Part shown: positions 16,993 to 26,131 of the stretch, piece after piece
Numbering within the stretch: position 1 is the first letter of the stretch
Layout: each line of letters begins with the position of its first letter
Source of the DNA: an uncultured Halieaceae bacterium
Lineage (GTDB): Bacteria; Pseudomonadota; Gammaproteobacteria; Pseudomonadales; Halieaceae
Assembly: GCA_938074135.1 (NCBI GenBank)
Contig: CALJFL010000006.1
Location: 1 to 26,263, forward strand
Direction of reading: 5' to 3'
DNA: 26,263 nt
Translations under genes and position numbers: made by a program
The notes under the pieces: model-generated
Database searches by the model: none
What the model saw: only the letters and a program-made list of their open reading frames with translations
Told to the model about the DNA's origin: nothing

Positions 16993-18255
16993 TTGAACGA
17001 GGCACCGCTGGGCCTTTTATTCTCTATATTGGCAGTGCTGATTCTCATGTCCGCTTTTTTCTCCAGCTCGGAGACAGGCATGATGTCGCTCAACCGTTAC
17101 CGGTTGAAGCACCTGAGGAAAAACAAGCACCGCGGCGCGCGGCGGGCCAGTAAATTACTGGAGCGACCCGATCGCCTGATCGGCTTGATTCTGATCGGTA
17201 ATAACCTTGTCAATATCGCAGCGTCAGCTCTGGCCACGGTCATTGCCATTCGACTGTGGGGCGACGCCGGCATCATCATTGCCACCATTGCCCTGACCCT
17301 GACTATTCTTATCTTCGCCGAGATCACACCGAAGACGATTGCCGCACTTTACCCGGAGAAAATCGCCTTCCCCGCCAGCTTCATCTTGTGGCCGCTGCTC
17401 AAGCTGTTGTACCCCGTCGTAGTCGGGGTCAATGGCATCACCAATGGCCTGCTCAGGTTACTGGGCTTCGACCCCGATAAAAGCAGCGATGAACACGTGT
17501 CGTCCGAGGAACTGCGCACTATCGTCACCGAAGCGGGGCAGCTTATACCCAGACAGCACCGGGACATGCTGCTTAACATCCTCGACCTTGAAGAGGTTGA
17601 GGTCGACGACATTATGGTGCCGCGTTCCGAGGTCTATGGCATCGACCTGGACGATAGCGACGACGATATCATGCAGTGCCTGCAAAACAGCTCCCACACG
17701 CTGTTGCCGGTCTGGCGCGAGGACATCAACGATATCCTTGGCATCCTTCATATGCGCAGCATCAGCCGCGTCATCGACCAGCAGGGGCTGGACCGGGCGG
17801 CGCTGGAGCGTGAGATGGACAAACCCTACTTCATCCCTGAAAGCACTCCGCTGCACACCCAGCTGCTTAATTTTCAGAAGAAGAAATTACGCCTTGGCAT
17901 CGTCGTGGATGAGTACGGCCAGGTGATGGGCCTGGTGGCACTGGAAGATATTCTGGAGGAGATTGTCGGCGAGTTTACCTCCAATCTGCAGAATCCCACC
18001 GACAGCATCTATCCCCAGCGCGACGGCAGCTACATCATTGCCGGCACGGCGACGGTGAGAGATATCAACCGCAACCTCGACTGGGAACTGCCCACAGACG
18101 GGCCGAAAACGCTCAGCGGGCTTATCCTTGAGAATCTGGAATTGTTTCCCGACGCTAACGCCGGACTCACCATCGCCGGCTACATGCTGGAAATTCTGGA
18201 ACTGGAGGGTAATGTTGTGCAGGCGGTAAAAGCCCGCCCGCAGGCAGCTACCTAG
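16993..18255 (+). CDS. corB: CNNM/CorB-type magnesium transport-related membrane protein
   Basis: Inner-membrane protein of 420 residues of the CorB/CorC (DUF21-CBS-HlyC/CorC) family, linked to Mg2+/Co2+ transport and resistance. The N-terminal CNNM (DUF21) domain has about four membrane helices (1-165) with the motifs SSSETGMMSLNRYRLKHL and LIGNNLVNIAASALAT. A pair of CBS domains follows near 200-320 (DIMVPRSEVYGIDLDD; VVDEYGQVMGLVALEDILEEIVGE). A C-terminal CorC/HlyC domain lies at about 335-415. Start: TTG at 16993; the frame is closed by TAG at 16957, and the first internal ATG (17047) would cut the first helix. It follows ypjD by 93 bases as in E. coli (yfjD). Its stop overlaps the stop region of the convergent DUF1289 gene by 4 bases. 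Confidence 0.94.
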   Translation: MNEAPLGLLFSILAVLILMSAFFSSSETGMMSLNRYRLKHLRKNKHRGARRASKLLERPDRLIGLILIGNNLVNIAASALATVIAIRLWGDAGIIIATIALTLTILIFAEITPKTIAALYPEKIAFPASFILWPLLKLLYPVVVGVNGITNGLLRLLGFDPDKSSDEHVSSEELRTIVTEAGQLIPRQHRDMLLNILDLEEVEVDDIMVPRSEVYGIDLDDSDDDIMQCLQNSSHTLLPVWREDINDILGILHMRSISRVIDQQGLDRAALEREMDKPYFIPESTPLHTQLLNFQKKKLRLGIVVDEYGQVMGLVALEDILEEIVGEFTSNLQNPTDSIYPQRDGSYIIAGTATVRDINRNLDWELPTDGPKTLSGLILENLELFPDANAGLTIAGYMLEILELEGNVVQAVKARPQAAT

Positions 18256-18443
18256 TTCAGTCGAACGGGGTTAGAGGCCAGGAATCGCTCTTTGGCTCTG
18301 GCCAGCATGGCACGCTTGTCGTCTGCCGAGGCCATGAACCAGTCGGTAATTTCTTCTGCGCTGCGATAGCAGCCCTGGCAGATATCCTGCTCATCCAGAA
18401 CACAGATCGAGACGCAGGGCGATTTGGGTTCGTCTTCCGTCAA
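18252..18443 (-). CDS. DUF1289 small cysteine-motif protein
   Basis: Small protein of 63 residues of the DUF1289 family (YdhL-like). Four cysteines, C10, C14, C22 and C25, form a CX3C-X7-CX2C pattern that could bind a metal; this is inference. The following helix ([26 protein letters not shown]) is typical of the family, whose role is unknown. The start is TTG at 18443, preceded by GGGGA at a good distance. It overlaps the yrdA stop as TTGA. Last gene of the queA-tgt operon, ending against corB. Confidence 0.88.
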   Translation of the reverse strand: MTEDEPKSPCVSICVLDEQDICQGCYRSAEEITDWFMASADDKRAMLARAKERFLASNPVRLN

Positions 18444-18964
18444 GAGTCTTCCCCGAGAGATTCCAGATAACGACGGGCGTTGCCGACGTAATGGTCAGCA
18501 TTGTGGGCCAGACCCAGTTGCTGCTCTTCGCTCAACGTGGTTTTGATCTTCCCGGGAGAGCCCAGAACAAGACTGCCGTCGGGGATATCCATACCCTCGG
18601 TGACCAGGGCATTGGCCCCGATCAGACAACCGCGACCAATACGGGCACCGTTGAGTACCACGGCATTGATGCCGACCAGACTGCCGTCGCCAATGGTACA
18701 GCCATGCAGCATCGCGTTGTGTCCGACCGTGACGTTCTTGCCCACAACCAAGGGAAAGCCGGGGTCGGCGTGCATCACCGTACCATCCTGAATGTTACTG
18801 CCGGCACCCACCTCGATTCGCTCGGCATCACCGCGCAGCACGCAGCTAAACCAGACGCTGCTGTTCTCGTGCAGTGTCACCCGGCCAATAACGGCCGCAT
18901 TGGGTGCGATAAAGTGGCCTTCACCAATCAGCGTGACACTGTCGTCACCCAGGCTGTATTTCAT
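18440..18964 (-). CDS. yrdA: Gamma-carbonic-anhydrase-family hexapeptide-repeat protein
   Basis: Left-handed beta-helix protein of 174 residues, YrdA/PaaY/CaiE-like family. Hexapeptide repeats run through most of the sequence ([23 protein letters not shown]). The three metal-binding histidines of gamma carbonic anhydrases are in place: H65 (VMHAD), H82 and H87 (GHNAMLHGC). A C-terminal helix closes the trimer. Whether it hydrates CO2 is not known for YrdA homologues. ATG at 18964 overlaps the Nudix stop as ATGA, and its own stop overlaps the next gene as TTGA, suggesting translational coupling. Confidence 0.93.
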   Translation of the reverse strand: MKYSLGDDSVTLIGEGHFIAPNAAVIGRVTLHENSSVWFSCVLRGDAERIEVGAGSNIQDGTVMHADPGFPLVVGKNVTVGHNAMLHGCTIGDGSLVGINAVVLNGARIGRGCLIGANALVTEGMDIPDGSLVLGSPGKIKTTLSEEQQLGLAHNADHYVGNARRYLESLGEDS

Positions 18965-19563
18965 GGTTTTTCCTTCCAGTCGCGTTGCAAGTCAATTCCG
19001 GCATCGTATGCCACGTTGGCCAGCTGTGCCAGCACTGCCGCGGTTACGCCCCAGATATTATCGTCTGCCATTTGATAATGCGGCACCATGCGGATGTGCT
19101 CGCCATCTGACATTTGCTCCAGGCGGAAAATGTCGTGATTGGCAAAGGTAGCCAGCGGTGCCAGGAACAGACTATCAAACTCCCCGGGATCCATAACAAA
19201 CTTCAGGCCCGCTGGAATCCTCGCGACACAGGGGTGCACTTCAAACCCGAAACGGGTGAACAGCGGTTGTAGCTCGCCCAGCGGATGAACCTGATCGGCG
19301 GTGATACCAACTTCCTCATAGGCCTCGCGCTTGGCGGTAACCCAGGGGCTGGCATCCTCCGGCTCGCGCTTGCCGCCGGGAAAAGCCACTTCTCCGGGGT
19401 GCAGGGCAAGGTGACTGGCCCGTCGACCCAGTAGCACGTGGGGCGATTGCTCAGCAGTCAGGGTCACCAGAACGGCCGCCTGCCGAGCCGGGGAGTCATC
19501 CCAGGCCAGTCCATCCAACGGCAGACTGTCGGCGACTGACTGATGAACTTCGTTCAAGAGCAT
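18961..19563 (-). CDS. nudL: Nudix hydrolase, NudL/CoA-pyrophosphatase type
   Basis: Predicted CoA pyrophosphatase splitting CoA into phosphopantetheine and adenosine 3',5'-bisphosphate. It has 200 residues from ATG 19563. The CoA-specific segment [21 protein letters not shown] leads into the Nudix region, whose catalytic core is REAYEEVG (79-86). An Asp (D70) stands near the first Glu position of the classical box, as in other NudL-like proteins. Another in-frame ATG at 19599 (MWSLRSRN) would add 12 residues inside the preceding gene. The 19563 start is preferred because the junction TAACATG leaves one base between stop and start. Substrate is inferred from the NuCoA motif only. Confidence 0.9.
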   Translation of the reverse strand: MLLNEVHQSVADSLPLDGLAWDDSPARQAAVLVTLTAEQSPHVLLGRRASHLALHPGEVAFPGGKREPEDASPWVTAKREAYEEVGITADQVHPLGELQPLFTRFGFEVHPCVARIPAGLKFVMDPGEFDSLFLAPLATFANHDIFRLEQMSDGEHIRMVPHYQMADDNIWGVTAAVLAQLANVAYDAGIDLQRDWKEKP

Positions 19564-19564
19564 G

Positions 19565-19885
19565 TTACTGGGGAAATTCCGTGATCGTAGCGACCACATC
19601 CCAGGCCGGTTCCTCGTAGGGATGGGCAGCTTTCAAGGCAACGACAGCCGCCTCTATGTAATCGGGATGACAGACCATTTCAACCTTGTACTCAACAAGT
19701 TTTTCGAGCTCGCCAGACGCTCCAACGTGGGGCTCACTGCCAGGACCTGGCAAGAACTGACCCTCCCCGACCACCTGCCAGCTACAGCGCTGATACTGGC
19801 CGATGCTACCGGCACCGGCGGCAAACAGGGCATCCTTGACCACCTCCAGATGGCTCTCGGGTACATAGAAGTTTAACCGATACAA
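19565..19885 (-). CDS. NIF3-family PII/CutA-like small protein (COG3323 type)
   Basis: Stand-alone 106-residue version of the PII/CutA-like domain that is inserted in YqfO/NIF3 proteins. Recognisable blocks are LNFYVPESHLEVVKDALFAAGAGSIGQYQRCSW at the start and the end AVVALKAAHPYEEPAWDVV, with the HPYEEP motif of the family. The N-terminus shows the start is TTG at 19885 (MYRLNFYVPE). The TTG directly follows the tgt stop codon (TGATTG), so initiation probably depends on ribosomes finishing tgt. Function unknown; a small regulatory or ligand-binding role is only inference from the fold. Confidence 0.88.
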   Translation of the reverse strand: MYRLNFYVPESHLEVVKDALFAAGAGSIGQYQRCSWQVVGEGQFLPGPGSEPHVGASGELEKLVEYKVEMVCHPDYIEAAVVALKAAHPYEEPAWDVVATITEFPQ

Positions 19886-22074
<2,189 letters not shown>

Positions 22075-22080
22075 AGGGCT

Positions 22081-22106
22081 AAAAAAGCCGGCACGGGGCC
22101 GGCTTT
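22081..22106 (-). terminator. Intrinsic terminator between the acidic protein gene and queA
   Basis: On the minus strand AAAGCCGGC, loop CCCGT, GCCGGCTTT with the T-run continuing (22086-22081): a perfect 9-bp stem with U-tract, 17 bases after the stop of the acidic-repeat gene. The queA ATG follows six bases later. Confidence 0.92.
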
Positions 22107-22123
22107 AAAGTAGCAGGACAGAT

Positions 22124-22510
22124 TTACTTGTCCTCTTCCTTGGACTCGTCTTCCGCAGGCGCTTCTTCGGCAGGCGCTTCTTCGGCAGGAGCTTCTTCGG
22201 CAGGAGCTTCTTCCGCAGGAGCTTCCTCGGCAGGGGCTTCCTCGGCGGGGGCTTCTTCTGCTACAGCTTCCTCAGCAGCGGCTTCCACGGGCGCGTCTTC
22301 GGCTGCTTCTTCGGCAGGAGCTTCCTCTTCAGCGACTTCCTCGACAGGCTCCGCAGGCAGCGCCGCCTTGATCAAGCCTTCCTCAACAAGAATACGGACC
22401 TTGTCGTCGCCATTGATTGCTGTTTTGCTGGCGTCCTGAACGGCGTAACGCTCGTCGCCACGCTGATAAATAGTGTAGTCAGCTGTTTTCTTTACGATCT
22501 TCATTGCCAT
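22124..22510 (-). CDS. Small protein with Ala/Glu/Pro pentapeptide-repeat tail
   Basis: Hypothetical cytoplasmic protein of 128 residues; no family recognised. The first 50 residues form a small mixed domain (MAMKIVKKTADYTIYQRGDE then RYAVQDASKTAINGDDKVRI). From about 53 the chain is almost only Ala, Glu and Pro, with a perfect core of EEAPA repeats (about seven units), ending DESKEEDK. There is no signal peptide or membrane segment; the tail is strongly acidic and likely disordered or extended-helical. ATG at 22510 has GGAG upstream; an ATG two codons on is an alternative. It has its own promoter candidate (22589-22617) and terminator (22081-22106), so it looks like a single-gene unit. The N-terminal part is not repetitive and has normal codon use, arguing that this is a true gene. 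Confidence 0.78.
   Translation of the reverse strand: MAMKIVKKTADYTIYQRGDERYAVQDASKTAINGDDKVRILVEEGLIKAALPAEPVEEVAEEEAPAEEAAEDAPVEAAAEEAVAEEAPAEEAPAEEAPAEEAPAEEAPAEEAPAEEAPAEDESKEEDK
22151..22285 (-). repeat. Tandem 15-base repeats coding EEAPA
   Basis: Nine consecutive 15-base units of the type TTCGGCAGGAGCTTC (plus-strand reading). Units 1-7 (22151-22255) differ by one to three bases, mostly at codon third positions; units 8-9 are degenerate. Being in frame, unit gain or loss would change tail length without a frameshift. Confidence 0.93.
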
Positions 22511-22588
22511 GCTCTTTTCTCCATCGATACTCAGATATGCCCTTGAGGGCGATTAACACATTCCATGCTCATGCACGGAGCGGCGCGA

Positions 22589-22617
22589 AGTGTACCTATA
22601 AATCTTGAGAAGGTTAA
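22589..22617 (-). promoter_or_regulatory. Candidate promoter of the acidic-repeat gene
   Basis: Minus-strand TTAACC (22617-22612, 4 of 6) and TACACT (22594-22589, 4 of 6) with 17 bases between, followed by a GC-rich stretch. The leader of about 75 bases contains the small palindrome GCCCTCAAGGGC (22550-22539). Consensus match is moderate. Confidence 0.35.
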
Positions 22618-22627
22618 GGGGGAAATA

Positions 22628-22655
22628 TTGCACTTTAGGGATCGGTTGTTATAAT
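22628..22655 (+). promoter_or_regulatory. tRNA-Leu promoter with GC-rich discriminator
   Basis: TTGCAC (22628-22633), 16 bases, then a perfect TATAAT (22650-22655) followed by CGCGCGC. Strong -10 plus GC-rich discriminator is the hallmark of stringently controlled stable-RNA promoters (established knowledge). The tRNA begins 47 bases after the -10. Confidence 0.8.
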
Positions 22656-22702
22656 CGCGCGCTCTCCAAGGGGTACCAGTGGTGCCTGCATTACCCCTCT
22701 GT

Positions 22703-22789
22703 GCCGGAGTGGTGGAATTGGTAGACACGCCGGATTCAAAATCCGGTGCTAGCGATAGCGTGCCGGTTCAAGTCCGGCCTCCGGTACCA
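22703..22789 (+). tRNA. tRNA-Leu, anticodon CAA
   Basis: 87-base class II tRNA with encoded CCA. The acceptor GCCGGAG pairs with CTCCGGT (G1-U72 wobble as in E. coli leucine tRNAs). The D arm has GGTGGAATTGGTAGAC. The anticodon stem CCGGA/TCCGG encloses loop TTCAAAA, giving anticodon CAA (reads UUG). The long variable arm GCTA-GCGA-TAGC is typical of leucine tRNA, and the T arm is GCCGG TTCAAGT CCGGC. Confidence 0.97.
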
Positions 22790-22820
22790 TATTTAATCCT
22801 ATACCCAAAACTTTGAGCAG

Positions 22821-22867
22821 GCGTGCCGGCCGAAATGTCGGACCATCAACTCCGGCCTCCGGTACCA
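22821..22867 (+). repeat. Partial second copy of the tRNA-Leu 3' end
   Basis: TCCGGCCTCCGGTACCA at 22851-22867 repeats exactly the last 17 bases of the tRNA (22773-22789), including CCA. Ahead of it, GCGTGCCGG at 22821-22829 repeats 22758-22766. The T-loop of 6 bases between these blocks in the tRNA is replaced by 21 unrelated bases, so this copy cannot form a tRNA. It could be a remnant of a tandem tRNA gene or of an integration event. Confidence 0.85.
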
Positions 22868-22882
22868 ACTATTTTTAGCGAC

Positions 22883-23302
22883 TTATAGCGACATTATGTC
22901 CGAGGCAATTCGCTCGGGAATCTCGCAGCTGCATCCATTGGCATAGTCAAAGTAGATCACCAGACCCGTGCCATCAGCCGCGATAGCATCGAATTGCTCA
23001 CTGTAAACACAGAACTCCATCAGCATTTTTTTAGGCCCGGTAACGCTGGCGCGGCCGCCAATATGAATCTTGTCAGGGTAGCCGAGAGGTAGCTTGAAAT
23101 TGCAGTTCACGTTGGCCAGTATCGGGCCACGCTGAGTCTGCTCTTTCAACCGCAACATGCCCAGTCGTTCAAAATAGGCGATGCGAACGTCTTCGAAATA
23201 GCGCAGGTAAACTGTATTGTTTACGTGCCCAAAGGCATCGAGGTCGCCCCAAATGACATCCTGACTCAATAGTACGGAATACTCTTGCGCGATGTTTACC
23301 AT
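22883..23302 (-). CDS. Hotdog-fold acyl-CoA thioesterase (4-HBT family)
   Basis: Predicted cytoplasmic acyl-CoA thioesterase of 139 residues, single hotdog domain of the 4-hydroxybenzoyl-CoA thioesterase type. The signature WGDLDAFGHVNNTVYLRYFE (18-37) carries the putative catalytic D22 and the HVNN helix start. Beta strands continue with ILANVNCNFKLPLGYPDKIHIGG, as in YbgC/FcbC-like enzymes. The acyl substrate cannot be told from sequence. ATG at 23302. It stands alone on the minus strand between tRNA-Leu and the divergently oriented lipase. Confidence 0.88.
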   Translation of the reverse strand: MVNIAQEYSVLLSQDVIWGDLDAFGHVNNTVYLRYFEDVRIAYFERLGMLRLKEQTQRGPILANVNCNFKLPLGYPDKIHIGGRASVTGPKKMLMEFCVYSEQFDAIAADGTGLVIYFDYANGCSCEIPERIASDIMSL

Positions 23303-23444
23303 GCTGTGGCACTACCAATTCTTCCTGATAGGAGCAGAATCATGAGGATGGGATTCTTTGTCAAGGCAGCAGACTTTTCAGCTGCCCCAGAAACTGCCAC
23401 GGTGATGATCGATTATCGAAGCTACCTTCGAGCAAGGAAGCATT

Positions 23445-23523
23445 GCAAAAGTTCAGATTTATCCGCCGAACGTCGTCTAAAATGGCGCGATCAATCAAGT
23501 AAATCCCTTTAATGAACTTTTGC
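23445..23523. repeat. 11-base inverted repeat pair
   Basis: GCAAAAGTTCA (23445-23455) and its exact complement TGAACTTTTGC (23513-23523) bracket 57 bases. No transposase or target duplication is visible; it may be a regulatory dyad or chance. Confidence 0.5.
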
Positions 23524-23529
23524 GTATAA

Positions 23530-23558
23530 CTGACATTGCATTGCCATAACTCTAAAAG
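23530..23558 (+). promoter_or_regulatory. Candidate lipase promoter
   Basis: CTGACA (23530-23535, 5 of 6 to -35) and TAAAAG (23553-23558, 4 of 6 to -10) with 17 bases between; start about 50 bases ahead of the lipase ATG. Confidence 0.4.
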
Positions 23559-23615
23559 CAACCAAGTTCACTGTAGTATCGATCCATCTTGAGCGACCAA
23601 TTATTAAAGGACATC

Positions 23616-25769
23616 ATGCGACCCATCTTTGCACGCCAGATCTGCCAAGCCGCCTTATCAACTATCACACTGCTAGCGCTCGTCGCGTGCAGCGATAGTG
23701 ACAATGATCGCCGCCCTCAAACCCCTCCAGAGCCGACAGTAGCGGTAAGCTATGACTCCACCGCCAATCCACCTGAGCTGCCCTTCCCCAATGCTATCTA
23801 TCTTGGAGACGATGGCCGTCTGGCGCTGCCACTGCCTGCCGATGCAGAGCCTGGCGACCTGGGTAATGCCGTGGTGGCTGTCAACACATTGGATGGATTC
23901 TCCACCACTGCCCCCTGGCACATTGATTTCGCTGAGGCCATCGACGAGACAAGCATTGAAGCTGGCAGCAATGTTCGTGTTTTCGAGATCTCGGTGGACG
24001 GTGAGGGCTTACCCGACACCGTTATAGCTGAGCTGGAGGGCGAAGTGGATTACCGCGTAAGTATCTCGGCGGTAAAGGATTCACGGTTGTTGATCAAGCC
24101 ACTGCGACCACTGACAGGTGACTCGCACTATCTACTCGGTCTTTCGTCGGGTATTGCTGCTGAGAGTGGCCTGGCTATGGGGCCCGGTGCCGATTATCTC
24201 GCCCTGCGAGATGGTGACGCTGCTGACAGCGGGAACACTATCGACCGCGCCTACTTATCCTCCCTGGTTCGGGCCCAGGAGGCCTTGCTCGGTGAAAATG
24301 GCATGGAACTGTCTTCTATCGCTACATCATTCAGCTTTCCAACTCAGTCCACCTCTACCATACTCGATTGGATCAATGACAATGCGACACCTAGATCCGT
24401 CTCTCTTGCAAGACCCACCATGACTATTGGCGGAGAAAAACTGCCACTCACCAGTCGACCCGCGGCACCTTTGGCGGCGGCTTTTGGCTTAACGCCTTCG
24501 GGTCAGGTGGACATCTATACGGGAACTATTGAGCTACCCTATTACATGCAACAGCCGAATAACCCGACGGATGATACTGTTTACGACAGCTTCCTTCGCA
24601 ATAGCGAGGGCAGACCTATTCTCGACCCGGCAATGGGATTACAGTCAAATCCTGTGAGCGTTCCCATACTAGTCACCATACCCAACACCAGCCTGGATAG
24701 CTCTCTCACCAGACCCGCAGGCGGCTGGCCGGTTGCCATTTATCAGCATGGATTCGGCGGCAATCGCACTAATTTGTTATTGATCGCAGATGCACTCGCA
24801 GCCCAAGGCGTCGCTGGTATAGCCATAGATCAGCCAGTTCACGGTGTGATCCCGGCAGATGCGGGCGCTGTACCGCTGAACGTTTTCGCTGCCGCCGGAG
24901 TAATTTTTTATCAACAAGACACCGAGCGCCACTTCGACCTCGACCTCGATGCAGACGGAACCACGGACCTATCGGGGCAGAATTTTTTTAGTCCCCGGAA
25001 CCAATTGACCTTGCGAGATAACTTCCGACAAGCGGCTTCGGACCTGTTCTATCTTTCCCGCACAATCCCGACTATCTCATTAAGCGACGAGCAAGCCCCG
25101 GCCTTTAATCCAGAGAGAATTCACTTACTGTCACTGTCCTTTGGCTCTGTTGTTGGCACTCTGGTCGCCGGGGTTAACAACGATATCAAAGCCTTCAGTC
25201 TATCGGCACCAGGCGGCGGCTTCACAAAGTGGTTCGAGGGTGCACCGGATAGTAATGCCTCACAATTAGAAGCACTCGCTCGACTGGGTTTCGAGCAGGG
25301 TACTCAGGCTTACGAGGACTACCTGACACTCCTGACCACTATCGAAGGACCTGCAGACCCCATCAATTACGCCGAGGCAGCAGGACAACTGCATCCGATT
25401 CATGTAACCGAGATCATCGGCGATGGGACACCGGAAAACCTCCCCGATCAGACGATACCCAATGACGTTCTCGACCGCGGGGCTTATGAGGGCCTGGTCG
25501 TCGAAACAGCACCGTTGGCAGGCACCGAGCCGATCGCGCGCTTGATGAATCTCCGGCCGCTTTTGTCTGATACCAGTGATACCGATGGGCTGCGGGTAAT
25601 TGGTCGCTTCGTGCGTGGTGACCACCAGTCACAGGTTAACCCCCTTCCCGACAGCGAGGTTACTGCAGAAATACAAGTGCAGACGGCCACTTTCCTTGCT
25701 AGCGATGGCAACAACATCCGGGTGAACGACAGTAGCTTGCTGGAAATGAACTACCTGCCAACCCAGTAG
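23616..25769 (+). CDS. Lipoprotein lipase/esterase, Pla-1/cef (VolA-like) family
   Basis: Predicted surface or outer-membrane lipoprotein hydrolase of 717 residues. ATG 23616 has AAAGGA six bases upstream; a TTG nine codons earlier is in frame but lacks such a site. The signal peptide ends LLALVAC with lipidated C25. The N-terminal domain matches the bacterial virulence-factor lipase N-terminal type (PFPNAIYLGDDGRLALPLP, AVNTLDGFSTTAPWHIDF). The alpha/beta-hydrolase part has oxyanion-hole H378-G379 (YQHGFGGNRTN), a calcium-loop-like DLDLDADGTTD (441-451), the nucleophile elbow LLSLSFGSVVG with S508, and a candidate catalytic H670 (RGDHQSQ). The elbow reads S-x-S-x-G where most lipases have G-x-S-x-G. 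Relatives act on phospholipids or triglycerides; substrate here is inferred. Confidence 0.9.
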   Translation: MRPIFARQICQAALSTITLLALVACSDSDNDRRPQTPPEPTVAVSYDSTANPPELPFPNAIYLGDDGRLALPLPADAEPGDLGNAVVAVNTLDGFSTTAPWHIDFAEAIDETSIEAGSNVRVFEISVDGEGLPDTVIAELEGEVDYRVSISAVKDSRLLIKPLRPLTGDSHYLLGLSSGIAAESGLAMGPGADYLALRDGDAADSGNTIDRAYLSSLVRAQEALLGENGMELSSIATSFSFPTQSTSTILDWINDNATPRSVSLARPTMTIGGEKLPLTSRPAAPLAAAFGLTPSGQVDIYTGTIELPYYMQQPNNPTDDTVYDSFLRNSEGRPILDPAMGLQSNPVSVPILVTIPNTSLDSSLTRPAGGWPVAIYQHGFGGNRTNLLLIADALAAQGVAGIAIDQPVHGVIPADAGAVPLNVFAAAGVIFYQQDTERHFDLDLDADGTTDLSGQNFFSPRNQLTLRDNFRQAASDLFYLSRTIPTISLSDEQAPAFNPERIHLLSLSFGSVVGTLVAGVNNDIKAFSLSAPGGGFTKWFEGAPDSNASQLEALARLGFEQGTQAYEDYLTLLTTIEGPADPINYAEAAGQLHPIHVTEIIGDGTPENLPDQTIPNDVLDRGAYEGLVVETAPLAGTEPIARLMNLRPLLSDTSDTDGLRVIGRFVRGDHQSQVNPLPDSEVTAEIQVQTATFLASDGNNIRVNDSSLLEMNYLPTQ

Positions 25770-25820
25770 TTGCCACGCATCATGCTAAGCTGAGGCCACA
25801 GAGCCTCACTGGGGGAAGTG

Positions 25821-26114
25821 ATGTTTACCGGAGTTCTAGCCGCTGTTCTGTTTGTACTGAGTGCGGGTGTCGGCCAACATGTGGCTCGGCATTTTGGTAT
25901 CTACCTGATGCTTGGAATGGCATCACTGCTGCCGCTATTTATCTACCTCAGCATTCCCGCGTTTAGCGAGCAACGCCCAATCACCTATTTCTTCCTGAGC
26001 CTGCTGGGGCAGGAACAGGCCCACAATGCCAAGCTGCATCTGCTGGCGATCTCTGGCGGATTTGTCGGTGGTTTCTTTTGGCAGACGTTGCGCAAAGGGG
26101 ACGACAGTCGCTGA
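25821..26114 (+). CDS. Small inner-membrane protein of unknown function
   Basis: 97 residues; ATG 25821 follows GGGGGA at a good distance (an adjacent GTG at 25818 is possible). Hydrophobic segments near 1-20, 24-47 and 73-90 suggest three membrane helices with a short basic/acidic tail (TLRKGDDSR). No family recognised. A hairpin TGAGGC/GCCTCA (25791-25808) lies between the lipase stop and its ribosome site, 51 bases in all, so it may be cotranscribed with the lipase. Confidence 0.65.
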   Translation: MFTGVLAAVLFVLSAGVGQHVARHFGIYLMLGMASLLPLFIYLSIPAFSEQRPITYFFLSLLGQEQAHNAKLHLLAISGGFVGGFFWQTLRKGDDSR

Positions 26115-26131
26115 GAAGCCACCCTTTTCAG
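26111..26131. other. Hairpin between convergent gene ends
   Basis: CTGAGAAG, loop CCACC, CTTTTCAG (8 bp with one G-T) spans the stop codons of both the small membrane protein and the opposing hydrolase. There is no downstream T-run, so a terminator role is uncertain. Confidence 0.3.

Larger units (their letters stand above)
23303..23615. other. Divergent intergenic region
   Basis: 313 bases between the thioesterase and lipase starts, visibly more AT-rich than the left of the window. It holds two hairpins without T-runs: GGCAGC/GCTGCC (23365-23386), and TCGAAG/CTTCGA with a 4-base loop (23416-23431). An 11-base inverted repeat (23445-23523) and a promoter candidate for the lipase (23530-23558) also lie here. 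I see no credible small gene. Confidence 0.6.

Noticed and set aside
22151..22285. CRISPR-like array
   Set aside because: Contiguous 15-base units without spacers, in frame inside a protein gene.
23285..23512. Small plus-strand open frame in the thioesterase-lipase spacer
   Set aside because: No ribosome site, overlaps the thioesterase start, and composition is not protein-like.
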